64,000 bases of DNA, taken from positions 62,001-126,000 of the forward strand of contig JAUYAK010000099.1 of the NCBI GenBank assembly GCA_030693515.1. The letters are read 5' to 3'. The stretch's first letter is position 1. Each line of letters begins with the position of its first letter. Position numbers and translations under genes: made by a program. Below are positions 18,092 through 27,518 of this stretch, piece after piece. The notes beneath the pieces were generated by a model. It made no database searches and was not told where the DNA came from. It worked only from the letters and a program-made list of their open reading frames with translations. This stretch comes from Opitutaceae bacterium (GTDB lineage: Bacteria; Verrucomicrobiota; Verrucomicrobiia; Opitutales; Opitutaceae).

Positions 18092-20915
18092 ACCGCACGG
18101 GGGCGCGTGGCGTCACGCGTTGCTCTGCGTGCTGGTGGCTTCCGCCGCTGGCACCGCGGCGCCGGCGGACACGCTGTCGGTGCTGCGGAAAGCGGACACC
18201 CTCGAGGTCGTCGTGCGCGCTCCGGGGGCGCGCGTGCTTGCGTTGCACATTATTTCGGACCGCAACACCACCGTGGCGCGCTTCGGCGAGGTCTCGCCGC
18301 TCCAGCCGGCGGCGTGGCCGGACAACCGCCAGCCCGGGCCGGAGCTGTGGTGGCCGATCCTCGATTTCGCCGGGGACGAGTCGATGACGGCGATGGTCGA
18401 ACTCGCCAACCTTCCCGCGGGCGCGCAGGTCTCGTGGAACGGCTGGGTGTGGCGCGAAAAACAGGCGGCCGAAGCGACGATGAGTTTTCCCGCCGCGCGT
18501 CTCCTGCAATGGGAAAACACCCTCTGGATCGATCGCGCCGGGCCTCGGCTGACGCGGTTTTATGTGCGGCGGAGGTTGCCGCCGCCGGCTGCCGACGGAA
18601 CCGCACAGAGGGTGACACTGCGGTTGCTCGCACCGGATTGGGCAGGCCGCATCGACCTCGTCGGGCGCGATGCCACCAGCCGCGAATCGGTGCTCGCCAC
18701 CCTCCGGGTCGAAGCGCCACCGGCTCCCGCGGTGCCGACGCCGGGACCGTCGGGCAAAGATCTCGAGGCCACACGGCTCCGCGCCGCGCTCGCGGCGGCG
18801 GTCGATCACACGCTCGCCAGTGTCGTGGCAGACCCGCGCGATCCGATGCATGGGGGGCTTTATCTTTTCTACGATCTCGATGCGCGCACCTATCGAACTT
18901 CTCACTGGATCTGGGGCTGGGGCCCGTCGGCCGGCCTGTTGCTCGAGGCCCGGCGCGTGCCGGAGTGGGCGACGCGGTTCGGCTCCGACCGGTTACTGAC
19001 GGTCGCGCGTGGAATCGGCGACGCGAGTCTGCAGACGGTGTCGCGCGATCCCGCGAGTCCGGTGCGCGGCATTCCGGTCAGCCGTTGGGACCGCGCGCCG
19101 TCGATGGATTTCGGGCACGAATTCGCGATCACGCCCTGCGACGCGGGCTTTCTGGCGGCCTGGACCTGGGTGCGTTTGGGCGAGGCCACCGGCGATCCTA
19201 AGTGGCGCGAAGCGTGCGACGGACTCGTCGAGGCGCTGGACCGGCTGATGAAAGAGTTTCCGATTCCGCCGCAGAACTACTGGCCCGACTACGGGCGCTG
19301 GGACAACAAGGTCATCGACGAGGCCGGCTTCGGCGTGGAGTTGTTCGCCGAATTGTATCGGGTTGTTGGTGACGCGCGGATGCGCGACCTCGGCCGCCGC
19401 TACATGGACCAGCATCTCGCCGCGCTGGGGCGGGCCGACGGGCTCTGGGATCGCGTTCACTTCCTCGACGGCCGTCCGAACCGGCCGCCGTCGAACATGA
19501 CGCGCGGCCTCGGCTGGCCGATGGAGGGTTTGCTTGCCACCCACCGGCTGCTGCCGGAGGACGGACGCTATCTTGAACTCGCAAAAAAGATGGCCAGCCA
19601 TCTTCTCGCCGCGCAACAGCCGGGCGGCTGGTGGGTCCATCGATTCGACCAGCCCGCCGAAGTGTGGGGCGAGGGCATGAAGGGCACAGCCCTGTGGTGC
19701 TGGCTGTTCTACGAGTTGCACCGGCAGTCCGGCGATCCGCAGTATCTCGCCGCCGCGCGCCGCGCGCTCGGCTGGTTGCTGGACCGTCAAAATTTTGGCG
19801 ACGATCCGCGGGCCCGCGGCGGACTGGTCGCGGTCTCGCCGCATTCCGCCGTGGGCATCCGGCCTTGGTTTCGCGTCTCCTCGACCTATGGCGCAGCATT
19901 TTTCGGCTTGGCGGTGCTGGAGGAAATGCGGCTACAGGAACGAACCGCACCGGTTATTTCCGGCGCAATAGCTGGCTCGTTCAGCACGAAAACCGCGATC
20001 ATCCGCTGGACCACGGACGTGGCCGCCGACGGTCGCGTGAGCTACGGCACCTCGACCGCCTACGGCAGCGTCGCCGTCGAGGTCGAACCCACCAAGGAGC
20101 ACTCGGTGTTGCTGGAAAACCTCCGGCCCGGCGCCACGTATCATTTTCGGGCGGAGAGCGGCGGCGCGACGAGTGCCGACGGCAGTTTCACGACGGCGGC
20201 CAGGATCGAAGACCTCTGGCCGGTGGTGTCGCTGTCGTTCGACGACGGCCACATCAGCCACTTCGCGGCGGCGTTTCCCCTGATGCGGGCCCGCAACATG
20301 CGCGGCGCGGTGAACGTCATCACCGACCGTCTCGCGAATTCGGGCAACGGAAACATGTCGCTCGATCAGCTTCATTTTTTGCAGCGGCAGGGCTGGGAGG
20401 TGGACAGCCATTCGCGGGCTCACAACCGCGACAAGACCCTGACGGACGAGGATGAAATTGTCGGCTCGATCACCTGGCTCGAGTCGCACGGCATCAGGAA
20501 AGTGAGCAGCTATCGGGTGCCTGGCTCCAACCACAGCAGGGCACGCGAGACTCTCGCGGCCAGCCATTATCCGCTGCGCTGGGGCAATGTGATCGGCGGC
20601 CCGCCCAGCCCGCGGTTCACGACGCTGCCGCTCGCGCCGGGGATCTACGCCGGCGTGCCGTTGGACGCGCGGCAGGCGGCCACGCGCGAAGATCGCGTCG
20701 CAAAATACAAGGCCGCCATCGATACCGTGCTGACGCAGCGCGTCCATACCCACTTTATCTTTCACGCCATCGTGGACGCCACGCCCGAGGGCTATCACTA
20801 CACGCCGGCCGAGTTCGAAGCGCTGCTGGATTACCTCCAAGCCAAAGGTATCAGGGTAATCCCGCCCGGCGAATTGCTCCAGAGCGCATCAATCGCAGCG
20901 ATGCCTCCGCCTTGA
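18072..20915 (+). CDS. six-hairpin glycosidase - FN3 - polysaccharide deacetylase fusion
   Basis: This is a 947-residue exported protein. An N-terminal beta region (30-220) is followed by an (alpha/alpha)6 barrel (about 235-620) similar to GH88/GH105 unsaturated uronyl hydrolases: WIWGWGPSAGLLLEARR, FGHEFAITPCDAGFLAAW, NMTRGLGWPMEGLLA and GEGMKGTALWCWLFYEL. Next comes an FN3-like domain (about 635-715: IIRWTTDVAADGRVSYGTS, LRPGATYHFRAES). A NodB-type deacetylase ends the protein (about 720-940: VVSLSFDDGHISHF with the DD metal site, DSHSRAHN as the HxxxH ligands, and FIFHAIVDA). Pectin or uronan debranching plus deacetylation in one chain is the natural reading. GH family assignment is approximate. 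Confidence 0.78.
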   Translation: MIRTSDKPHGGAWRHALLCVLVASAAGTAAPADTLSVLRKADTLEVVVRAPGARVLALHIISDRNTTVARFGEVSPLQPAAWPDNRQPGPELWWPILDFAGDESMTAMVELANLPAGAQVSWNGWVWREKQAAEATMSFPAARLLQWENTLWIDRAGPRLTRFYVRRRLPPPAADGTAQRVTLRLLAPDWAGRIDLVGRDATSRESVLATLRVEAPPAPAVPTPGPSGKDLEATRLRAALAAAVDHTLASVVADPRDPMHGGLYLFYDLDARTYRTSHWIWGWGPSAGLLLEARRVPEWATRFGSDRLLTVARGIGDASLQTVSRDPASPVRGIPVSRWDRAPSMDFGHEFAITPCDAGFLAAWTWVRLGEATGDPKWREACDGLVEALDRLMKEFPIPPQNYWPDYGRWDNKVIDEAGFGVELFAELYRVVGDARMRDLGRRYMDQHLAALGRADGLWDRVHFLDGRPNRPPSNMTRGLGWPMEGLLATHRLLPEDGRYLELAKKMASHLLAAQQPGGWWVHRFDQPAEVWGEGMKGTALWCWLFYELHRQSGDPQYLAAARRALGWLLDRQNFGDDPRARGGLVAVSPHSAVGIRPWFRVSSTYGAAFFGLAVLEEMRLQERTAPVISGAIAGSFSTKTAIIRWTTDVAADGRVSYGTSTAYGSVAVEVEPTKEHSVLLENLRPGATYHFRAESGGATSADGSFTTAARIEDLWPVVSLSFDDGHISHFAAAFPLMRARNMRGAVNVITDRLANSGNGNMSLDQLHFLQRQGWEVDSHSRAHNRDKTLTDEDEIVGSITWLESHGIRKVSSYRVPGSNHSRARETLAASHYPLRWGNVIGGPPSPRFTTLPLAPGIYAGVPLDARQAATREDRVAKYKAAIDTVLTQRVHTHFIFHAIVDATPEGYHYTPAEFEALLDYLQAKGIRVIPPGELLQSASIAAMPPP

Positions 20916-20916
20916 T

Positions 20917-20937
20917 CCCGGAGAAACTTCCTCCGGG
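20917..20937 (+). other. intercistronic hairpin
   Basis: CCCGGAG (20917-20923) and CTCCGGG (20931-20937) form a perfect 7-bp stem with a 7-base loop. It begins 2 bases after the stop codon of the glycosidase-deacetylase gene. No U tract follows, so mRNA processing or stability is more likely than full termination. Confidence 0.4.
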
Positions 20938-20978
20938 CCGTCTCCTGCTTTCCCGTTGCGAGCGTCCCGAGCCAAAAA

Positions 20979-21635
20979 ATGAACAACACCGCCGAGCACT
21001 TCATCCGCCATTTTTTCGCAGCAGCCGCCCTGCTGGGAACCGGCCTCCTCGCCACCGCGAGCGGCCATGCCGCATCGCCCGCCAAACCCGCGCCCCTCTA
21101 CGCCACCGATTTCGCCAACGGCGCCGCCGGCTGGACCGTGACGGGCGGCACGTTTGCGATGGCGGACGGCGCCTATCGGAGCCGCGCCGTCGTGGAGGAC
21201 AAAAAACTGTCCCGCGCCATCGTGGGCGAAAAAACCTGGCAGGACTACCGCGTTACCGCCCGGATCAAACTCGAGCAGGCCGCCAACAAGCGGGCCGACT
21301 ACGGGCTCGTGGCGCGTTATCAGGATCCGAACAACTACTACATCTTCCTCTACAAGACGGACGCGAAGAAATGCACCATCGAGACGAAGATCAAAGGCAA
21401 GTTGAAGACTCTCGCCGAAGTTCCGCTCGAGTTGTCCGCCGGCCGATGGCATGATTTCCAAGTCACCGTCGTCGGCGTGAACCTGTCCCTCACAGTGGAT
21501 GACAGGCCGGTGGCGTCAGTCACGCACTCGGAATTCCCCGGCGGTGCGGCCGGACTGCTCGCGTTTTGGGCCGACATCCAATGCAACCGCTTCGAAGTCG
21601 TCTCCGTAGAAGGAACCAAGCCGGGCCCACAATAA
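20979..21635 (+). CDS. secreted concanavalin A/LamG-like protein
   Basis: This is a 218-residue exported beta-sandwich. A signal peptide (FFAAAALLGTGLLATASGHA) precedes a single domain with YATDFANGAAGWTVTGGTF, DYRVTARIKLEQAANKRADY, YGLVARYQDPNNYYIFLY and LSLTVDDRPVASV. This is the DUF1080/LamG-like fold often attached to glycan-active enzymes, here encoded alone. The C-terminal domain of the 904-residue neighbour looks like the same kind of module. It probably binds carbohydrate. No catalytic residues are visible. Confidence 0.8.
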   Translation: MNNTAEHFIRHFFAAAALLGTGLLATASGHAASPAKPAPLYATDFANGAAGWTVTGGTFAMADGAYRSRAVVEDKKLSRAIVGEKTWQDYRVTARIKLEQAANKRADYGLVARYQDPNNYYIFLYKTDAKKCTIETKIKGKLKTLAEVPLELSAGRWHDFQVTVVGVNLSLTVDDRPVASVTHSEFPGGAAGLLAFWADIQCNRFEVVSVEGTKPGPQ

Positions 21636-21731
21636 CAACGGCAGCTTACCGCCAAACGCATTCCCCACCGCACTCGGACAATTTTCGGCACCGATCATGC
21701 CACACCTCGCCTCTCTCGATCTCGCTCATTC

Positions 21732-23858
21732 ATGTCCGCCCGCCAATCCGACTCCAACCGAACCGCCACGCTGATCCGTTTCCTCCGCCAGGCACCGGCG
21801 CTCGTCGCACTCGTGGCGACCCTCGCCGGCTCCGCCGCACGCGCCGTGGAAGTGCCCGCCGGCTTCGTCGCGGAGACGCTCACGACCGGCCTCAACTCCG
21901 CGACAGCGCTCGCCCAACTGCCCGACGGCCGCATCCTGATCGCCGATCAAAACGGCCCGCTGCGCCTGTGGAAAAACGGTGCTCTGCTCGCGACGCCCGC
22001 TCTCGACCTCAGCGCGCGGCTCGACGTTTGGTGGGAACGCGGCCTCATCGGCGTGACGCCGCATCCCGGTTTTCCGCGCACGCCGCACGTCTTCGTGCTC
22101 TACGTAGCCAAGGCGCCCTACACGCACCATGTGTTGAGCCGCTTCACGCTGACCGGCGACACGATCGACCCGGCGAGCGAAAAGATTCTCCTCGAAGGCG
22201 ACGACCAGTCGAAGCGTCCCACCAGACACCCCGCCGGCCACCAGGGAGGACCGCTGCGCTTCGGCCCGGACGGCAAACTCTACGTCGCCATTGGTGAGCC
22301 GATGCTCGCCAGCGAGGGGCCGTGTTCCTCGCAGAAACTGGACACCTTGCTGGGCAAAATCCTGCGCCTCAATGCCGACGGCACCCTACCCGCGGACAAT
22401 CCGTTCTACGCGCAGACCACGGGAAAGTATCGCGCGATCTGGGCGATCGGGCTGCGCAATCCCTTCGGACTCGGGTTTCAGCCGGAGACCGGTCGGCTCT
22501 TTGCCACGGACGTTGGCCAGACCGCGTTTGAGGAGGTCAACGAAATCGTCGGCGGCGCCAACTACGGTTGGCCCGACGCCGAAGGCCTGTCCGCCAACTC
22601 CGCCTTCAAGAATCCGCTGCACGCCTACCCGCCTGCCATCGGCCGCAGCATCGTCGGCGCGACGTTCAGTCCCCGCGTGCCCACAGGGAGCGACCCGAAA
22701 ACCCAGTTCCCCGCCGCATGGCGCGGAAAGTTTTTCTTCGCCGACTGGAAAGCCGGTTGGATCAAGGCGCTCGATCCCCTCGCACCGGAAAACGTATCGA
22801 CGTTCGCGCACGGCCTCGACGGTCCGGTGGCGCTCGAGTTTGCGCCCGACGGTTCCCTGCTTGTCCTCAATCGCAGCACAATCTGGCACGACGGCAAAGT
22901 CTGGAAACCCGGCACCGGTTCGCTCGTGCGCATCCATCACACCGGGGAAGTCCCCGCCGCCAATCCGTCGGCCCCGGCTCGCTCTCTCGCTGACACCGGA
23001 CTCTTCACGCGACTCGCCCCACTCACCCCGCGCGCCGAATTCGCCGAGGTAAAATCCAACGCGGCCCCGTGGCTCCCGGGCGTCACCACCCGTCGCTGGC
23101 TTTCGCTCCCGGTCGCCTCACGGCTCACGATCGATGCCGACGGTGAATTCGGTTTTCCCGCCGGCACGGTGATCATCCAGCACCACACCGTCGCGAAGAC
23201 CGGTGCGCCGCTCGAAACCCAGGTGCTGCGCTTCGCCGGCCCCGGCACGCATTCGCGCGTCGCGCGCGCCGCCGCCTATCGCTGGGAAGCCGCCAGCGCC
23301 GTCCTCGTGACGGAGAGCGCGCTTGTGCCCTTGCCCGGTGACGAGGACCGCCGCTGGCTCTTCTCGGCCGCCGAGGCGGAATTGAAACTGGATGCCGTCG
23401 TCGTCGGTTATCTGGTGCCGATCAGCCCGCGCCAGCTCGACGCCGCACAGCTCCGCCTCTGGATCACACGAGGCTGGATTGAAGCGATACCCGGTCTCGA
23501 GCAACAGCCCCGTCTCGTCGCGCTCGATGATCGGACGGCCTCGCTCGAGCGCCGCGTCCGCTCCTATCTCGAGGTCAACTGCGTCATGTGCCACCGTCCC
23601 GGCGGACTGTCGCGTGCGCAGTTCGACGCGCGGATTTCAACTCCGTTCGAAAAATCGGGTCTGATCAACGCCGAGCCGATCGGCGGCGATCTCGGCATCG
23701 CCGGCTCGCGACTGATCGTGCCGGGCGCGCTGGAGAAATCAATTCTCCTGCGCCGACAGATCGACAGCGGCCCGTTTCGCATGCCGCCGTTGGGATTACA
23801 CAACGAATCCGCGCCGGTTGTGCCACTGCTGGAGGAGTGGATTCGGGCGATGAAATGA
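21732..23858 (+). CDS. PQQ-type sugar dehydrogenase fused to cytochrome c region
   Basis: This is a 708-residue exported protein. After a signal peptide (VALVATLAGSAARA) comes a six-bladed propeller of the glucose/sorbosone dehydrogenase family (about 38-390): LAQLPDGRILIADQNGPL, GGPLRFGPDGKLYVAIGEP and NEIVGGANYGWPDAEG. The C-terminal third carries the region usual in verrucomicrobial and proteobacterial 'haem protein' fusions (TVIIQHHTVAKTG) and a c-type haem site CVMCH near residue 618. Periplasmic sugar oxidation with direct electron transfer to the haem is the expected role. It is the last gene of the plus-strand run and is followed convergently by the SRPBCC gene. Confidence 0.87.
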   Translation: MSARQSDSNRTATLIRFLRQAPALVALVATLAGSAARAVEVPAGFVAETLTTGLNSATALAQLPDGRILIADQNGPLRLWKNGALLATPALDLSARLDVWWERGLIGVTPHPGFPRTPHVFVLYVAKAPYTHHVLSRFTLTGDTIDPASEKILLEGDDQSKRPTRHPAGHQGGPLRFGPDGKLYVAIGEPMLASEGPCSSQKLDTLLGKILRLNADGTLPADNPFYAQTTGKYRAIWAIGLRNPFGLGFQPETGRLFATDVGQTAFEEVNEIVGGANYGWPDAEGLSANSAFKNPLHAYPPAIGRSIVGATFSPRVPTGSDPKTQFPAAWRGKFFFADWKAGWIKALDPLAPENVSTFAHGLDGPVALEFAPDGSLLVLNRSTIWHDGKVWKPGTGSLVRIHHTGEVPAANPSAPARSLADTGLFTRLAPLTPRAEFAEVKSNAAPWLPGVTTRRWLSLPVASRLTIDADGEFGFPAGTVIIQHHTVAKTGAPLETQVLRFAGPGTHSRVARAAAYRWEAASAVLVTESALVPLPGDEDRRWLFSAAEAELKLDAVVVGYLVPISPRQLDAAQLRLWITRGWIEAIPGLEQQPRLVALDDRTASLERRVRSYLEVNCVMCHRPGGLSRAQFDARISTPFEKSGLINAEPIGGDLGIAGSRLIVPGALEKSILLRRQIDSGPFRMPPLGLHNESAPVVPLLEEWIRAMK

Positions 23859-23936
23859 AGGCGGGGAATCAAGGGCTCGAATCCTCACGGCAGGCGATCA
23901 ATCTTTTCAATCGCTGTGACCACTCGTATCATATGA

Positions 23937-24554
23937 CTACATACGCCCGTCGTCGGGTGCGGGCTTGGTGGGCTCGCATTGACGGGACAAGTAGAGCGGT
24001 TGAGCGGGACTGCCGATTGCGGCGTCGCTATTTGCCGGTATTCCGCGATAGAAGTGCGTCAGACCCTGTTCGAACACCCCGTCGCACATCTTGTCATGAT
24101 TCATGAACAGCCCGACCGCTTTGAACCGGGAATTGAACCTGCCCGACATACTCCAGGTGACGCGGATGCGCTGGCCCTCCCGCATAAAGGTGAACTCGGC
24201 GCTATTGGTGGTTCTGAAAGGTTTCAGGAATTCAAGCTTGCAGCGGATCAGCTCGTCCGGACTGCTCTCGACGATCCTCATACGGCCCGCGGCCTTGCCG
24301 TTTCCTTCCCAAGTGTAGGCTGCGCCCACGCCGGCCGTCGGACCTAGGAAGGAAATATTTGCAGCGGGATCGATCTGCATAAACGGATTCCACGTCTGAA
24401 ATTTGCGGAGATCATTCACGTGCGCGAACACGACGGTCGGAGTGGTGGCGATCATGGCCGTGCGCGTGACGCAAAAATCGGCGGGTTGCAAAGCCACCAC
24501 GATGACGAAGACGACGAGGATAACGGCAAGGGCAAGGAGAATGCCTGTGAGCAC
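23937..24554 (-). CDS. membrane-anchored SRPBCC (polyketide cyclase-like) protein
   Basis: This 205-residue protein has one N-terminal TM helix (LTGILLALAVILVVFVIVVAL), then a START-like SRPBCC domain (about 28-170). The domain has the family opening ATTPTVVFAHVNDLRKFQTWNP followed by YTWEGNGKAAGRMRI. The usual closing segment (MDKM..DFEKGL) appears as MNHDKMCDGVFEQGL. About 25 polar residues extend past the domain (SRQCEPTKPAPDDGRM). Such proteins bind hydrophobic ligands, but the function here is unknown. It lies downstream of the AraC gene at 24645 on the same strand. Confidence 0.8.
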   Translation of the reverse strand: MLTGILLALAVILVVFVIVVALQPADFCVTRTAMIATTPTVVFAHVNDLRKFQTWNPFMQIDPAANISFLGPTAGVGAAYTWEGNGKAAGRMRIVESSPDELIRCKLEFLKPFRTTNSAEFTFMREGQRIRVTWSMSGRFNSRFKAVGLFMNHDKMCDGVFEQGLTHFYRGIPANSDAAIGSPAQPLYLSRQCEPTKPAPDDGRM

Positions 24555-24644
24555 GGGAATGGGTGCTATCGACGGTGATCGGGCGCCGAGTGATCCGTCG
24601 CAACAACGGCCACAGGTCCTTGCGATATGCCGGAATTTCTCGGG

Positions 24645-25556
24645 TCAGAGCTGCCGCACCACTGGCCGAAATGCCTTCGGCGGCGCGCCGAACATCCGAT
24701 TAAATTGGACCGTAGGATGACTGTGGTCGGCGAAACCCGTCACGTAGGCAATTTCGCCAATTGTGCGCGTGCCGCTTTCAATCAGCCTCCGCGCCCGCCA
24801 TAGCCGCGATCGCAGGATGTATTGCTCCGGCGTCAACCCCGTCGTCGTCTTGAAGACCTTGGTAAAATGGCTGACGCTGAGCCGAGCTTCATGCGCAAGC
24901 GCGGGCATCGTAATTTGCTCCGCGAGGTGGGCCTCGATGAAGTCGCACACGCGGGCCTTCGATTCCGGCCCAAGAATCACCGAACCTTTCGACCGTCTAC
25001 TCAGCACGGTTGCCTTGGCCTGCAGGATGCGCGCAGCGAGAAATGCCCCGTGAGCCAGCAGTTGGGCGCTGCTATGCGGCTCGGCCGACTTGCACAGCAC
25101 TTCAAGGTCCAACAACAGTCCGCCTATCAGTGGATCGCAGAGCGTGTAGGCCGAAAACGAATCGAGTGCAGGGACCAGCGGGAGTGAAGCCACCCCGCAC
25201 TGTGCCCAGATGTGGGACGCGTGGATCACGACCATTCCGGCCCGACGCCTCCACGCCATCGAGTGCGCCGTCCCGGGCGGAAGAATGAGAATCTGGTTCT
25301 CGCCCCCGGTCCACGTTGGCCCGGTGCCTTTCGCGTCGGGTTCACTGACTTCCCATAGGGCCGATTTGAATGCGCATAGAAATTGAAATTCCGGGTGGCT
25401 GCATTCCGGCCAGAAATTCGGCTCCTGCCAGTCGCAAGCTACGCAGATTTCGGAGCTGCGGGCCGCAACACGACGGCAGGTGCGGACCGCCAGCGGAAGC
25501 CCGGCAGGACCAATGAATGACGAGGTGGAAGGCGAAGCGCCCGTTTGTTCGGCCAT
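24645..25556 (-). CDS. AraC-family transcriptional regulator
   Basis: This is a 303-residue regulator with a poorly conserved N-terminal sensor (about 1-190; ILILPPGTAHSMAW looks cupin-like). The C-terminal AraC/XylS domain has both helix-turn-helices: PALAHEARLSVSHFTKVFKT and RTIGEIAYVTGFADHSHP. The second HTH has a slightly altered loop (DHSHPTVQFNRMFG), but the PPKAFR ending is standard. Its target is not obvious; the adjacent SRPBCC and racemase-like genes on the same strand are candidates. Fairly large gaps (90 and 147 bases) on both sides suggest its own promoter. Confidence 0.88.
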   Translation of the reverse strand: MAEQTGASPSTSSFIGPAGLPLAVRTCRRVAARSSEICVACDWQEPNFWPECSHPEFQFLCAFKSALWEVSEPDAKGTGPTWTGGENQILILPPGTAHSMAWRRRAGMVVIHASHIWAQCGVASLPLVPALDSFSAYTLCDPLIGGLLLDLEVLCKSAEPHSSAQLLAHGAFLAARILQAKATVLSRRSKGSVILGPESKARVCDFIEAHLAEQITMPALAHEARLSVSHFTKVFKTTTGLTPEQYILRSRLWRARRLIESGTRTIGEIAYVTGFADHSHPTVQFNRMFGAPPKAFRPVVRQL

Positions 25557-25703
25557 AGCCGCGAATCACACCGCGGGCTCGTGAATGGCGCGCGGCATGT
25601 GAATTCCTCAGCATAGGCATCCGACTGAAACCGCGCTTTGATTTATGCCTGAAATTCTTTGTGAGTGCGAACGGCACCGTAAAATTGGTTGGGCGTATTC
25701 TTC

Positions 25704-26381
25704 TCATTCGCTGGCTGCGTCCACCGCCGCTTTCACTTGCTGACCAGCCGCGCAAACCAGCGGCAGAAGCAAATCCTCCGCGCGCAAATATGCGCTCGCT
25801 TCCGGGGTGCAAAGCACCACGACGTTTGCTCCAGCATGGCGCAAATCAGTCGCGATGCGCACCCATCTCGCGCGGCAGAGTTCCGGGTCCATTTCCTCCG
25901 CCAGGCAGTTCCGTATCCACGCCCGGTCGGCGGCGGCAGGAAATATCGCCGTGACTCCCGCAACCTTGAGATCGCGTTGCCACATCGCCTCCTCGTTGGC
26001 CGAGCGAGTCGCGAGCAGCCCGGCCGGCTGAAGGCGCATGCTAGCGAGCGTATCCGCTGTCCTGTGCCCCACATGGCACAAAGGTAGATCGGCCTCCGCC
26101 GCCATTTCGCTGGCAATCGCATGGAGCGCGGAAGATCCAAGCACCAACAGGTGCGCGCCCGCCACCTTGAGGTTTCGGGCCGTCGTGAGGATGAGCGCCT
26201 TGGCGTTTTTCGCTTGGCTTGCGGACTCAAGCCTGCCGAGCCGGCTCGCGTCGAGGTGGTGCGCAATCACATAAGCGGACGCACCGCGACCATGCCGCCG
26301 ACGCACTTCAAGGTGCAACTCTTCCAAGTATCGCAGTGCCTCGGTCGTATCAGGTCCAGTGAGGAGACCGATGCACTTCAT
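25704..26381 (-). CDS. aspartate/glutamate racemase-family protein
   Basis: This is about 225 residues from the ATG at 26381, where the family motif KCIGLLTGPDTTEALRYLEE begins; an in-frame start at 26408 adds nine residues. Two Rossmann-like halves are visible. The second catalytic site has the expected cysteine (VVLCTPEASAYL, in place of LGCTE). The first site, normally (C/T)NTMH, reads LGSSALH and lacks the cysteine. True PLP-independent racemases need both, so this may be a racemase-like decarboxylase, isomerase or an inactive relative. It lies 5' to the AraC gene on the same strand. Confidence 0.72.
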   Translation of the reverse strand: MKCIGLLTGPDTTEALRYLEELHLEVRRRHGRGASAYVIAHHLDASRLGRLESASQAKNAKALILTTARNLKVAGAHLLVLGSSALHAIASEMAAEADLPLCHVGHRTADTLASMRLQPAGLLATRSANEEAMWQRDLKVAGVTAIFPAAADRAWIRNCLAEEMDPELCRARWVRIATDLRHAGANVVVLCTPEASAYLRAEDLLLPLVCAAGQQVKAAVDAASE

Positions 26382-26512
26382 CACGTTGTCAAAGAGTGAG
26401 GAGAACAAGATACACTGAGTCGGGATATCGAAATGCTACGCGTCGATAGCTCCCTATTGCTTGCCATCTAAATCGCTGGCACAATCTCATCGGTTTTTCT
26501 TTCTGAGCGGGC

Positions 26513-27518
26513 TCACGAGCCCCAGCTCCAACGCTCAGGCTGCCACGCGTAACCCTGGGCTTGGGTGGCAACACGACCGAGCGCCGGCCAAGGAAGGTGA
26601 AAACCGTAGGTGCGTGCGTTCCTGGCGGCGAGCCGCGCCCAAACCTGGCGGCGCGTTTCGACGGCCAGATCCGGCTCATGGTCGAACTCTATGCCCCAAG
26701 CCGGATCGGCAAACATGAGGACGTGATGGTGTGCCACATCCATGATATGAAGCAGCGATTCCTTCCCCGAACGGATGCGAAACATCGTGTGTCCTGCACT
26801 GTGCCCGGGCGCTGCTTCGAAGGTGATCGCGTCATTGAGCAACGCGTCGCCATCGCGATGGAGTTGGAGGTTTGGTTGGAGCACATCGAACTTGTCGCGA
26901 GCGTCCTTGATCATCCCTGGCAACGGCCCCTTTGCGCGTTTGGATCGGGAAAAGTCCGGCGTGGGCGATCGCCAGAAATCCAGCTCCGCTTTCATGCAGT
27001 GCAGCGCCGCATTCGGGAAGACGGCCTTGTTGTTCGAGACGAATCCGCCGATGTGATCCGAGTGCGCATGACTGAGAAATGCCTGCGTCACCTTGGCGGG
27101 ATCGATACCAATCGAGGCCAGCGCCGCGCCGACCCAACCGATGTCGGGATTCGTCCCCGGCCCGAAACCCGCATCGAAGATGGCAATCTCGCTCCCGATC
27201 TTAAGCAGAAGGATATTCACGTAGAGCGGCAGGCCATCCGGGCGTTCACCATGGCGATCGAGATCGGCGCGCATCGCCGGCCGCGCTGCTTCGGGCCACA
27301 TCAGGTTCACACCCGAACGCATCAGGATGTGGCCGTCACTGATGGAGTAGGCTTCGATGTCTCCGATCATGAAACGATAGACCAACGCATTGCGGGGCAG
27401 CGCGGCTGTCGGCTTCGCCTCCGACTGCCCGTCGCGAGATGCTCGCGGCGGCGATCGCGGTCGCGGCAGTTCCGATAAAATGCCGGCGGGAATAGGGCGG
27501 GAGGGGTAGTTTGGACAT
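26513..27518 (-). pseudogene. Tat-exported metallo-beta-lactamase-fold hydrolase, frameshifted
   Basis: The catalytic body is intact in one frame: ILLLKIGSEIAIFDAGFGPG, the metal motif HAHSDH, GHSAGH (third ligand), an Asp in IMDVAHHH, and a C-terminal FHLPWPAL. These are those of MBL-fold lactonases/hydrolases. The Tat signal (MSKLPLPPYSRRHFIGTAAT, start ATG 27518) lies in another frame. The two frames meet near 27400-27420, around SRRAVGG in the Tat frame and SEAKPTAALP in the MBL frame. Joining them needs the loss of one base or the gain of two. The alternative in-frame start near 27538 gives only proline/arginine-rich residues. It is either a recent frameshift or a sequencing error. Confidence 0.72.

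Noticed and set aside
25610-25660. AGGCAT/ATGCCT inverted repeat upstream of the AraC gene at 24645
   Set aside because: Only six bases per arm with a 24-base spacer; expected often by chance.
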